Source: a virus
DNA: 24,649 nucleotides
Virus record (IMG/VR): IMGVR_UViG_3300045945_000202
Location: 1-24,649 of that record
Strand: one strand, 5' to 3'
Shown here: positions 1 to 5,450 of the stretch, piece by piece
How positions within the stretch are numbered: position 1 is the first letter of the stretch
Layout of the letters: each line of letters opens with the position of its first letter
The notes under the pieces: generated by a model
Told to the model about the DNA's origin: nothing
The model's input: the letters and a program-made list of their open reading frames with translations, nothing else
The model's database searches: none
Translations under genes and position numbers: made by a program

Positions 1-3
1 GGC

Positions 4-735
4 CTACTTCGCGCCGGCGGCTTTTATGCGCGTGATCGCCTCCTTGGCCGCGTCGCGAGCGTCGGAGTTCCAGCCCACGCGGAAGTGGGCGGCCGCCTCC
101 TCGAGTGCCGGCAATGCAGCAGCGGCTTCACTGCCCAGCTTGCCGAGCTGCTCGGCCGCGAAAATGCGCTCGCGCTGATTGTCAGATCTCAAGGACCCGA
201 CGAGCTCATCCAATCGCAAGCGTCTGCCGCGGACCGCGCTCAGGCGTTGCGCGGTCTGATCCGCGAGCGCCTCGGCAGCGGCGAAATCGGAGCGGTACAC
301 CTTGGAGCCGACGTCGAGTTGCTCCAGGGCGAACGACCAGATCGTCCGCTGCACGTCGTCTGGATGGTCGAAGGAGAAGTGACCGTAGTAGATCGCCAGC
401 TCCCTCCCAGCCTCTGCGGCCTCGCGGTCCGCACGGTCGACCTTGGCGCGCCAGACGGTCGCGCCGTGCCCAAGCGTGCTGAGCGCCAGCGTGTAGACGT
501 CGAGGAGCTGCTTCTCCCGCCTCGTCGACGCTATGTCCTTGGCGATCGAGACTTCAGTGGCCAAGGCTTGCAGCAGTTCGGTGAAGCGAGAGAACGTCCC
601 GCCAACCGCCAGCGATCCCTCGATCGCCTTGCCCGCGCGGTAGAGAGCCTGGAACTTCTGCAGGTCAATCGCCTCGGTGGCTGGCGGCGTCCGCACTTGC
701 AGCAGTGGGACTGCGAGGGTCAGAAGTGTCAGCAC
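4..735 (-). CDS. Exported protein with HEAT-like C-terminal repeat
   Basis: This is a 243-residue protein of unknown role. It starts at GTG, about 4 bases after a good GGGAGGAG ribosome binding site. The first 14 residues (MLTLLTLAVPLLQV) are a short hydrophobic segment that may be a signal peptide, although it lacks the usual positive charges. The middle is helical and charged. Residues about 180-240 look like one or two HEAT-type repeats, with the pattern EQLGKLGSEAAAALPALEEA followed by a second helix pair ending in EAITRIKAAG. HEAT repeats bind other proteins. The gene lies 52 bases downstream of the ribbon-helix-helix gene on the same strand, so the two probably share a transcript. It could be a moron (a phage-carried host-modifying gene). 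That is inference. Confidence 0.7.
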   Translation of the reverse strand: MLTLLTLAVPLLQVRTPPATEAIDLQKFQALYRAGKAIEGSLAVGGTFSRFTELLQALATEVSIAKDIASTRREKQLLDVYTLALSTLGHGATVWRAKVDRADREAAEAGRELAIYYGHFSFDHPDDVQRTIWSFALEQLDVGSKVYRSDFAAAEALADQTAQRLSAVRGRRLRLDELVGSLRSDNQRERIFAAEQLGKLGSEAAAALPALEEAAAHFRVGWNSDARDAAKEAITRIKAAGAK

Positions 736-787
736 CGGCTCCTCCCTGGACGCGTTGCCAGGGACGCTACCACAGGCAGTGCCGGGG

Positions 788-961
788 CTAGGCGCCGCGC
801 CTCTTTAGGTACTCGTCGAGGGCTTCGTTGACGATCGCCTGCAGGGTCGACTTCGTCTTGATCGCCAGAATCCGCGCTCGCTCGTGCAGGTCTGGGTCGA
901 GGCGCAGCGACGTCACCTTGGCTGGCGGTGGCGCCTCTTTGGACCGTCGCGGCTTCGCCAT
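788..961 (-). CDS. Ribbon-helix-helix DNA-binding protein (Arc/CopG-like)
   Basis: This 57-residue protein has a basic N-terminus (MAKPRRSKEA) followed by the ribbon-helix-helix pattern: a short strand VTSLRLDPDL, helix one HERARILAIK and helix two TLQAIVNEALDEYLKRRG. Proteins of this fold dimerise and insert the paired strand into the major groove of palindromic operators. They act as phage repressors, antitoxins or plasmid copy regulators. It is divergent from the HTH gene at 1051, across an 89-bp gap with repeated half-sites that overlap both predicted promoters, so auto-repression is likely. No toxin gene is recognisable next to it. The fold assignment is confident; the biological role is inferred. 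Confidence 0.85.
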   Translation of the reverse strand: MAKPRRSKEAPPPAKVTSLRLDPDLHERARILAIKTKSTLQAIVNEALDEYLKRRGA

Positions 962-971
962 CTACGCGCCG

Positions 972-979
972 AGTCTATA
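972..979 (-). promoter_or_regulatory. Candidate -10 box for the leftward RHH/HEAT pair
   Basis: Read on the minus strand, TATAGACT lies 10 bases upstream of the RHH start codon. No clear Shine-Dalgarno sequence lies between. The matching -35 position falls on the TAGCGCAA/CTTGCG palindrome, so a protein bound there would block this promoter. Only a weak -35 match (TTGCGC) is visible. Confidence 0.4.
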
Positions 980-987
980 CACGAGCG

Positions 988-1048
988 CTTGCGTAGCGCA
1001 AGAAGTATCTGTTGACTGGCTTTCTATAGCGCGTGTAGTATTGCGCTA
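988..1048. promoter_or_regulatory. Candidate operator cluster between divergent regulators
   Basis: Three related sites lie in the divergent gap. TAGCGCAA at 994-1001 is part of a palindrome CTTGCG-TAG-CGCAAG at 988-1002. TAGCGCGT is at 1027-1034. TTGCGCTA, the exact inverse of the first, is at 1041-1048. The last two form TAGCGC-N10-GCGCTA. They sit on the predicted -35 of the leftward promoter, between the -35 and -10 of the rightward promoter, and at its start point. This is the arrangement expected for repressor sites. Confidence 0.5.
1012..1041 (+). promoter_or_regulatory. Candidate sigma-70 promoter for the HTH gene
   Basis: TTGACT at 1012-1017 (5 of 6 with the -35 consensus) and TAGTAT at 1036-1041 (4 of 6 with -10) are separated by 18 bases. 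The expected start point is within a few bases of the GTG at 1051, and no Shine-Dalgarno sequence is present. The message would therefore be leaderless or nearly so. Confidence 0.55.
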
Positions 1049-1050
1049 AC

Positions 1051-1611
1051 GTGCCCGCCCGCGAGAAGGTGTCGGTCCAGCAAGTCGTCAGCGCGCTCGT
1101 GAAGTGGCGGGGCAACGTCAAGGCAAGCGCGACTGAATTGGGTCTTAGTCCACAGGGTTTGTGGCAGCGACTCCGCCTCCTGAACCTGGATCCAGCCCCG
1201 TACCGGAAGCTTGATTCAACAGTGTCAACAATGCCTGTTGCGTCAAGAGACACAAGCTTCACAGGTCAACGAAAGTCCATCTCGAAAAATGAAGGTGCCC
1301 ACTTTACGAGCCGCGGCGGCGCGGCGAGTATCGGGCCCGTGGGCAGCACGGCGGCCGCAGCGACGTTCCCGACGGCGACGCGGAAGGCGCCGCGGATCCC
1401 GCCCGATCACCTCGACCGACTGACGCAGGCGAAGTACGACATGCAGGCGCTGCTGCGCCGCGACGTGACGGAGCAGCAGATCCTGGAAATGTGCCTCGAC
1501 GACTGCCTGGTGTCGTGGATCGAGCAGAAGCTCGCGGGCCTGCGCCGCGGGGAGCAGCCGGAGAAGCCGGCGCCGGAGAAAGACCGCCGGCGGCGTGGAG
1601 AGAAGGCGTGA
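1051..1611 (+). CDS. Fis-type helix-turn-helix DNA-binding protein
   Basis: This 186-residue protein starts at GTG. Residues about 8-45 form a helix-turn-helix of the Fis/bacterial-activator C-terminal type (SALVKWRGNVKASATELGLS followed by PQGLWQRLRLLNLDP), in which the second helix would read DNA. A Ser/Thr-rich linker follows (about 52-85), encoded by a stretch visibly richer in A/T than the rest of the window. The C-terminal part has a helical segment (DHLDRLTQAKYDMQALLRR, then EQQILEMCLDDCLVSWIEQK) and a charged tail. The gene is transcribed away from the ribbon-helix-helix gene, and the pair may form a developmental or early/late control switch. The HTH call is secure; activator or repressor status is not determined. 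Confidence 0.75.
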   Translation: MPAREKVSVQQVVSALVKWRGNVKASATELGLSPQGLWQRLRLLNLDPAPYRKLDSTVSTMPVASRDTSFTGQRKSISKNEGAHFTSRGGAASIGPVGSTAAAATFPTATRKAPRIPPDHLDRLTQAKYDMQALLRRDVTEQQILEMCLDDCLVSWIEQKLAGLRRGEQPEKPAPEKDRRRRGEKA

Positions 1612-1664
1612 GGGTCATCTTCTCGGCCGCGCACGCTGGCTTCGTCGCCGAGAAAGACGGCGTC

Positions 1665-2129
1665 CTAGTCGAGCTGGCGGGGCGGCAACCCGAGGCTGGC
1701 CGCGTTCACCGGGTTGAGGTCCAGTGGCGCGAAGGCAGCCAGTCGGCCGTCGATCTCCAACACGAGCTGGTGACGCCCGGGCTTCCACAGGCCCAAGCGC
1801 AGGGGGAGCGGGCTCGTGAAGATCAGTGAATCCACTCCGGCCCCGGGCATCGGCATGATCTCCGAACTCGTCAGGATCTTCCCGTTCGGGTCCGCGAAGC
1901 AGAAGCGCAACGTGTGTTCTGCGCGGTCCCCGTTGCGCTCGATGGCGACGAAGGCCGTGAGATCAATCCGGATGGTCGTCGAGTCCGATGGCAGCAGCAG
2001 CTCGGTGATCGCGGCGCGAATGTCGAATGCGCCATCGGATCGCGGCTCCGCCTCGCCGCAGATGATCAAGGCGCGCACGAACGGCCCTGGACCAGGGCTG
2101 AGAACGTGCGTCGGGGTTTGGGTGCTCAT
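1665..2129 (-). CDS. DUF6941-like protein
   Basis: This 154-residue protein contains VRALIICGEAEPRSDGAFDI, a beta-rich middle (TLRFCFADPNGKILTSSEI) and a C-terminal FTSPLPLRLGLWKPGRHQLV with a strand of the type LVLEIDGRLA. This layout resembles what I recall of the DUF6941 family, small beta-sandwich proteins of unknown function that begin with an ALICDEA-like motif. I cannot confirm that without a profile search. The start ATG has a TAGGAGG site about 11 bases upstream on the minus strand. The gene faces the rightward genes on both sides, so it needs its own promoter, and none is obvious. It may be an accessory gene. Confidence 0.7.
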   Translation of the reverse strand: MSTQTPTHVLSPGPGPFVRALIICGEAEPRSDGAFDIRAAITELLLPSDSTTIRIDLTAFVAIERNGDRAEHTLRFCFADPNGKILTSSEIMPMPGAGVDSLIFTSPLPLRLGLWKPGRHQLVLEIDGRLAAFAPLDLNPVNAASLGLPPRQLD

Positions 2130-2212
2130 GGGAGATGGTGCCTCCTATGGGCGCAAGTCGCGCCTGGGGCTTGATCCCCCGGGCGCGGCGCCCTTGAACG
2201 CGGAGTCTCGCG

Positions 2213-2240
2213 CGGCCGGCTGCCAGGGGAGGACCGGCCG
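2213..2240 (+). promoter_or_regulatory. Inverted repeat presenting a Shine-Dalgarno in its loop
   Basis: CGGCCGG at 2213-2219 is the exact inverse of CCGGCCG at 2234-2240. The 14-base loop contains GGGGAGGA, the ribosome binding site for the GTG at 2241, which begins directly after the stem. The stem could present or limit the site. Confidence 0.4.
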
Positions 2241-2588
2241 GTGAGATCGACTTCGGTCGAGGCAGCGCGGCCGGTGTCTGGGGAGCGGCGCGAGAAGCTG
2301 ATCCTCGCGATCGGCGACGTCCTGGGCTGCCTGAAGGCGATGCTCGAGGACGAGCGCGCCGCCGCCGCGGAACCCGCGCCGGCCGACGAGATCCTCAGCC
2401 TGGCAGAGGCCGCGGCGGAGCTGCGCGAGCCCGTGACCACTGTCCGGGTGAAGTGCCAGCGGGGTGACATCCGCGCTGAGAAGCGCGGCAAGTTGTGGAA
2501 GGTCTCGCGCGCGGAGCTCGCGCGCTACCGGGCCCGCTGCGCGCGTCGCGGCCGGCTCAGGGCGGTGGAGGGGAAGCCGGAAGCGTAG
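2241..2588 (+). CDS. MerR/excisionase-type helix-turn-helix protein
   Basis: This 115-residue protein starts at GTG after GGGGAGGA. Residues about 46-95 have the HTH_17/excisionase pattern: ILSLAEAAAELREPVTTVR is helix-turn-helix and is followed by GDIRAEKRGKLWKVSRAEL, the wing seen in excisionases and MerR N-termini. The N-terminal 45 residues are helical and acidic and may mediate assembly. Proteins of this kind bind DNA as recombination directionality factors or as small transcription factors. No integrase is visible in the window, so a regulatory role at the head of this operon is as likely as excision. Confidence 0.75.
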   Translation: MRSTSVEAARPVSGERREKLILAIGDVLGCLKAMLEDERAAAAEPAPADEILSLAEAAAELREPVTTVRVKCQRGDIRAEKRGKLWKVSRAELARYRARCARRGRLRAVEGKPEA

Positions 2589-2647
2589 CCGTCGACAGTC
2601 AAGTCCAGTCGGGCAAGCCGCACAACCGAACGGGGAGGGTGTAGCCG

Positions 2648-2875
2648 GTGAGCGACGAGCGTGTGTCTGCGGACGATGCGGCGGGCGTCGAGAACGTCGC
2701 GCCGGCTCCTCGCGACATCGAGCAGCTGACGATCGTGTGTGCCTGGTGCAAGAAGGTGATGCACCAAGGCGAGCCCGGCGCTGAAACCATCGCCGGCATC
2801 TGCGAGACGTGCGGGCCGAAGACCGCAGGCTTCATCGAGCTCGGGCCGGACGGCAAGGCGGAGTTCCTCGCGTGA
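2648..2875 (+). CDS. Small CxxC zinc-ribbon-like protein
   Basis: This 75-residue protein starts at GTG, about 8 bases after GGGGAGGG. It has two CxxC pairs, CAWCKKVM at about 36-43 and CETC at about 57-60, in a compact segment with the pattern IVCAWCKKV...GICETC. This is the short ribbon motif that also occurs as a tail on some regulators, so metal binding is likely. The first 30 residues are acidic and probably disordered. Its stop overlaps the GTG of the next gene by a base-sharing GTGA, which indicates translational coupling. The specific role is unknown. Confidence 0.75.
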   Translation: MSDERVSADDAAGVENVAPAPRDIEQLTIVCAWCKKVMHQGEPGAETIAGICETCGPKTAGFIELGPDGKAEFLA

Positions 2876-3168
2876 GGCGCCCGGCACGTGGCCGCGAGCC
2901 GGAGCTGCTCCGCGAGCGCTACTACCTGCCCGACGAGCTGCTCAAGGTCGGCGCGCCGGTGCAGATCCTGGCCGCCGGTGGCTGGCCCTACGAGGCGATC
3001 ATCGTGAGCCTCGGACCGAAGCGCGTCCGCGTCGAGTGGCAGACGCGCGTGGGCGGCCACCGCGAGCGAGTCTTCGACCGGCGCGACATCTTCCGCCCTG
3101 GCGCCTTGCAGTCGCTGCGAGCGGAGCGCGCGGCGGCGCCGGGAGCAGCAGCCCAGGAGGTCCCATGA
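2872..3168 (+). CDS. Small hypothetical protein, early operon
   Basis: This 98-residue protein starts at GTG within GTGA, overlapping the previous stop. It is basic, with a region LKVGAPVQILAAGGWPYEAI and IIVSLGPKRVRVEWQTRVGG that reads as small beta strands. This could be an SH3-like or Tudor-like barrel of the sort found in nucleic-acid-associated proteins. I do not recognise the family. Translational coupling to its neighbours is clear because both ends overlap adjacent genes by 4 bases. Confidence 0.7.
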   Translation: MRRPARGREPELLRERYYLPDELLKVGAPVQILAAGGWPYEAIIVSLGPKRVRVEWQTRVGGHRERVFDRRDIFRPGALQSLRAERAAAPGAAAQEVP

Positions 3169-3296
3169 GCTCGGCGGAGCTGCTCGACCTGGCCACGTTC
3201 GCCGTTGGCGTCGTCCTCGCGGGCTTCCTTTTCGGGCTGGGGTTCATCGGAGCGTTCGAGGTCCTCGACGCGCTCAAGAGCAGGGGCTCGCGGTGA
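3165..3296 (+). CDS. Single-span membrane microprotein
   Basis: This 43-residue protein starts at ATG four bases after AGGAGG, and the ATGA overlaps the preceding stop. Residues about 8-32 form one hydrophobic segment (LATFAVGVVLAGFLFGLGFI), and a short charged tail ends in KSRGSR. It should be an inner-membrane microprotein with a cytoplasmic basic tail. No family is recognisable. Its stop overlaps the next GTG. Confidence 0.65.
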   Translation: MSSAELLDLATFAVGVVLAGFLFGLGFIGAFEVLDALKSRGSR

Positions 3297-3634
3297 GCGT
3301 GCGCCTGGTCGTCGACAACGCCCGCCCGTGGCTCGCGATCCCGCCGGAGCTCCGGGAGCGGGCGCGCGCGCGGAACGCGGCGATCCACGCTATCACGCGT
3401 CCGAGGATCCTCGCGTTTAAACGGGCGAAGCATGAGGGGGGCGACGGCGTCCGAGGGGTTCACCTTCCGCTCCCCGGGCCGGCCGCTGGGGCTCCGGCCC
3501 CCACACGTTCCGTGGACCGGCCCCGCCGTCCCCCTCATCCGTCGTTCCCGCAGCTGATCGCCGCGCACCCGTACGCGAGCGGCGCGATCGCCACGCTGCT
3601 GTCCTGGGCGCTCGCCGCCCTGGGAGGCGTCTGA
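3293..3634 (+). CDS. Hypothetical protein with C-terminal membrane segment
   Basis: This 113-residue ORF starts at GTG overlapping the previous stop. The N-terminal 50 residues (VRLVVDNARPWLAIPPELRE and following) look like a normal folded domain. The middle (about 50-85) is Pro/Gly/Arg rich. The end (LIAAHPYASGAIATLLSWAL) is a likely membrane segment. A second short frame, 3431-3556, reads MRGATASEGFTFRSPGRPLG and is also plausible. The ORF may therefore be two small genes, or may contain a frameshift near 3425. An AT-rich palindrome CGTTTAAACG sits at that point. Confidence 0.55.
   Translation: MSVRLVVDNARPWLAIPPELRERARARNAAIHAITRPRILAFKRAKHEGGDGVRGVHLPLPGPAAGAPAPTRSVDRPRRPPHPSFPQLIAAHPYASGAIATLLSWALAALGGV
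3412..3424. repeat. CGCGTTTAAACGG copy 1 (palindromic core)
   Basis: This 13-base sequence contains the 10-bp palindrome CGTTTAAACG and recurs exactly at 9735-9747. Six consecutive A/T bases are rare in such GC-rich DNA. It lies inside a weakly supported ORF. Confidence 0.5.
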
Positions 3635-3795
3635 TGCCCACTCCCTGGGAGCTCGGCCTCGTCGTCACCGGCGTGCTCCTGGTGCTCGCACTCGCCGCGC
3701 TCTGGCTGCGCCGCGCCTTCCGCGCAGCTGATGACACGAAGCGCGTCTCCGATCCATGGCTCAAGCGCCAGGCGGAGGAGGAAGCAAAGCAATGA
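3634..3795 (+). CDS. Single-span membrane microprotein
   Basis: This 53-residue protein has its ATG sharing a base with the preceding TGA (TGATG). Residues about 6-25 are hydrophobic (LGLVVTGVLLVLALAALWLR). They are followed by a basic, then acidic, helical tail ending in KRQAEEEAKQ. It is predicted to be an inner-membrane protein with a cytoplasmic tail. Its stop overlaps the next ATG (ATGA). The role is unknown; it could take part in lysis control or superinfection exclusion, but nothing in the sequence decides this. Confidence 0.65.
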   Translation: MPTPWELGLVVTGVLLVLALAALWLRRAFRAADDTKRVSDPWLKRQAEEEAKQ

Positions 3796-3992
3796 TGCGT
3801 GTCTTCGGCGGTCTCGACCTCGGCCCGATTCACGTCGAGCCGCGCTTCGTGCCGACGGGGCAGTGGGACGCCTGGCGACGGCACGTCCGGCCCTGGCTCC
3901 GCGTTGCGGCAGTGGTCTGGATCTTCAACCTGCTGTTGCTGTGGGCGATCGTCGTGCACTGGCTCGCCAGCAACGTCCGGTTCACGGGGTAG
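3792..3992 (+). CDS. Single-span membrane microprotein
   Basis: This 66-residue protein starts at ATG overlapping the previous stop (a second ATG follows at once). After a 35-residue N-terminal region (MMRVFGGLDLGPIHVEPRF and following) comes one membrane span, VAAVVWIFNLLLLWAIVVHW, then a short polar end. It is the third membrane microprotein in a row. The family is unknown. Confidence 0.65.
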   Translation: MMRVFGGLDLGPIHVEPRFVPTGQWDAWRRHVRPWLRVAAVVWIFNLLLLWAIVVHWLASNVRFTG

Positions 3993-3999
3993 CGGGGCC

Positions 4000-4224
4000 G
4001 TGAGCTTCCTGCAGATCGCTTGGTACTGCACCTGCGGCAAGAGCTTCAAGGCCGAGCTGCGCCGCGGGCCCGTCCTCGACCAGGCCCGCGAGGCATGGGC
4101 TCAGCTGCACACGGGCCCCGGGCACGAGCCGGACCGTGACGCCTACAACGCGGCGATGGACTCATCGATCGAGGAGCTCCGCCAACTGATCGAGGAAGCA
4201 ACAGCGTCGGAGCCGCCGCTGTGA
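4000..4224 (+). CDS. Small hypothetical protein with CxC motif
   Basis: This 74-residue protein starts at GTG. The N-terminus carries WYCTCGKSF, a half zinc-ribbon-like pattern. The central QARAEWAQLH-like stretch and the paired histidines (LHTGPGHEPD) might complete a metal site. The C-terminus is an acidic helix (SSIEELRQLIEEATASEPPL). Its last bases overlap the next GTG (GTGA). The family is not recognised. Confidence 0.65.
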   Translation: MSFLQIAWYCTCGKSFKAELRRGPVLDQAREAWAQLHTGPGHEPDRDAYNAAMDSSIEELRQLIEEATASEPPL

Positions 4225-4517
4225 CGCCCGAGGATCTCAGCCGGATAGTCGCGGCCGCGATCCAGCGTCACGAGGGCGTCCCGCCCGCGACCCGCCAGCT
4301 GCGCGCGGCCGGCGAGGAGCTCGAGGTCCTGGTCCCGCTGTCAGCCGCGATCGGTGCCTGCAAGACACCGGAGGTGCAGGTGCGCCTCTGCGACGAGATC
4401 AAGGACGCGCTCCTCCGCGCGATCGCGCACGTCGAGGAGGCGAAGACGCTCATCGAGGCTGACGCGGCGGCGGCGTTCGCCCCGCGACCTAAACCTGACG
4501 GGGAGCCAGGGCTATGA
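4221..4517 (+). CDS. Small helical hypothetical protein
   Basis: This 98-residue protein starts at GTG overlapping the preceding stop. It is almost entirely helical (EDLSRIVAAAIQRHEG, EVQVRLCDEIKDALLRAIAH, VEEAKTLIEADAAAA) with a Pro-rich tail. It has no recognisable motif. Its stop overlaps the ATG of the MazG-like gene. Confidence 0.65.
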   Translation: MTPEDLSRIVAAAIQRHEGVPPATRQLRAAGEELEVLVPLSAAIGACKTPEVQVRLCDEIKDALLRAIAHVEEAKTLIEADAAAAFAPRPKPDGEPGL

Positions 4518-4873
4518 GCGAGCTCTCGATTCAGCACCTGCAGCAGCTGAACGCCCAGCGCGCGAAGCGCTGGCACAACGGGGACCTGCACGCATGGAGC
4601 CCGCTCGAGTGGGGCGGCGCCCTGGCGGGCGAGGCCGGCGAGGCCTGCAACGCGGCAAAGAAGCTGCGGCGTGACCAACTCGGTCTCGCGAACAGGGACG
4701 GCCGCGCGGCGACCGAGGGGACCGACTACCGCCACAAGGTCGCCAAGGAGTGCGCCGACACGATCCTCTACGCGCTGCTCTTGATCGAGGTCGTCGGCCA
4801 TGACGCCGAGCAGACCCTGTGCGAGGTCTTCAACGCGAAGTCGGTCGAGTACGACTTCCCTGAGCGGCTGTGA
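4514..4873 (+). CDS. MazG-like nucleotide pyrophosphohydrolase
   Basis: This 119-residue protein has the all-alpha NTP pyrophosphohydrolase pattern. LAGEAGEACNAAKKLRR (about 38-53) has the E-x2-E pair (E40, E43). KECADTILYALLL (about 78-90) has the E-x2-D pair (E79, D82). These four acids bind the Mg2+ ions that hydrolyse NTPs or dNTPs to NMP and pyrophosphate. In phages such enzymes clean the nucleotide pool or lower (p)ppGpp signalling. The length fits a single-domain MazG-like subunit, which works as a dimer or tetramer. It overlaps the upstream gene by ATGA. The substrate is not predictable from sequence. Confidence 0.85.
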   Translation: MSELSIQHLQQLNAQRAKRWHNGDLHAWSPLEWGGALAGEAGEACNAAKKLRRDQLGLANRDGRAATEGTDYRHKVAKECADTILYALLLIEVVGHDAEQTLCEVFNAKSVEYDFPERL

Positions 4874-4881
4874 GCGAGTTC

Positions 4882-5151
4882 CTAGTGCTCGTTCTTCTTG
4901 CCGGCGCCGATCGGGCCCGGGCTGAGCATGATCCGCGCGCGCTCCGCCTGGGTCCTTGCGTTGGCGAGCTGGTACTGGAGGTCGACGCAGCGCGACGCAG
5001 CGCAGACGCCCCATTCCTCCCAGCAGTCGATGCAGATGTTCTGCTCGCACACCCAACACGAGTTCTCGTCGCGCTTGGTCGTGCAGGTTCTGGCGCAGCG
5101 CATGCACGGCTGCGGGGCGATCGGGGCGTTCGGGTCGTAGGCCTCGGCCAC
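4882..5151 (-). CDS. Cysteine-rich zinc-finger-like protein on the reverse strand
   Basis: This 89-residue protein starts at GTG. Residues about 16-55 contain eight cysteines in the order CMRCARTC, SCWVC, ICIDC and CAASRC, a spacing that suggests two metal sites like a treble-clef or B-box finger. The last third is a helical, basic tail. A rightward ORF covers the same bases but has no such motif and unnatural composition, so the leftward frame is preferred. It is the only reversed gene inside a 6-kb rightward operon and therefore needs its own promoter. TAGGAT at 5158-5163 on the minus strand ends 6 bases before the GTG. The function is unknown. Confidence 0.75.
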   Translation of the reverse strand: MAEAYDPNAPIAPQPCMRCARTCTTKRDENSCWVCEQNICIDCWEEWGVCAASRCVDLQYQLANARTQAERARIMLSPGPIGAGKKNEH

Positions 5152-5157
5152 GAGGGG

Positions 5158-5163
5158 ATCCTA
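5158..5163 (-). promoter_or_regulatory. Candidate -10 box (TAGGAT) for a leaderless message
   Basis: On the minus strand TAGGAT (TANNNT pattern) ends six bases before the GTG at 5151. Transcription would begin at or next to the start codon. No Shine-Dalgarno sequence and no convincing -35 box are visible. Confidence 0.4.
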
Positions 5164-5165
5164 GC

Positions 5166-5450
5166 GTGACGGATCTCTCGAAGTGCAGCCGCTGCGGCAG
5201 CAGCATCCGCTGGGTCGAGACGAACCACGGCAAGCGGATGCCGCTCGACCCGCCGCGGAAGGAGTTCGAGCCTCCGTTCCCGGCGCCGCCGAACGTCTAC
5301 GTGAACGACGACACGGGGATCGCCCGCGTGCTCTCTGCGGTCGAGCTCGAGGTCTGGCCCGAGCACCTTAAGTCGAAGTTGTACCTTGCGCACTTCGTGA
5401 CCTGCGCCGCGGCCGCCGCGGCCGCGCGCTTCCATCGGAGGCCGGCGTGA
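5166..5450 (+). CDS. Small phage zinc-ribbon protein
   Basis: This 94-residue protein starts at GTG. The N-terminus has KCSRCGSSIRWVETNHGKRM followed by PLDP. This is a small ribbon found in many actinophage-like and metagenomic phage proteins, with a second cysteine near the end (HFVTC, about 80) that could complete the site. The middle (NVYVNDDTGIARVLSAVELE) is beta-like. It follows the reversed zinc-finger gene and overlaps the next gene by GTGA. Metal binding is likely and the function is unknown. Confidence 0.7.
   Translation: MTDLSKCSRCGSSIRWVETNHGKRMPLDPPRKEFEPPFPAPPNVYVNDDTGIARVLSAVELEVWPEHLKSKLYLAHFVTCAAAAAAARFHRRPA

Noticed and set aside
1608-1829. Rightward ORF starting VRVIFSAAHAGFVAEKDG directly after the HTH gene
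   Set aside because: It is antisense to the end of the DUF6941-like gene, and its second half is Gln/Arg/Glu-rich shadow sequence. The leftward gene explains the region better.
4870-5169. Rightward 99-residue ORF overlapping the MazG-like stop
   Set aside because: The opposite strand encodes a clear eight-cysteine protein. The rightward frame has Ala/Arg/Leu-biased shadow composition and no motif.
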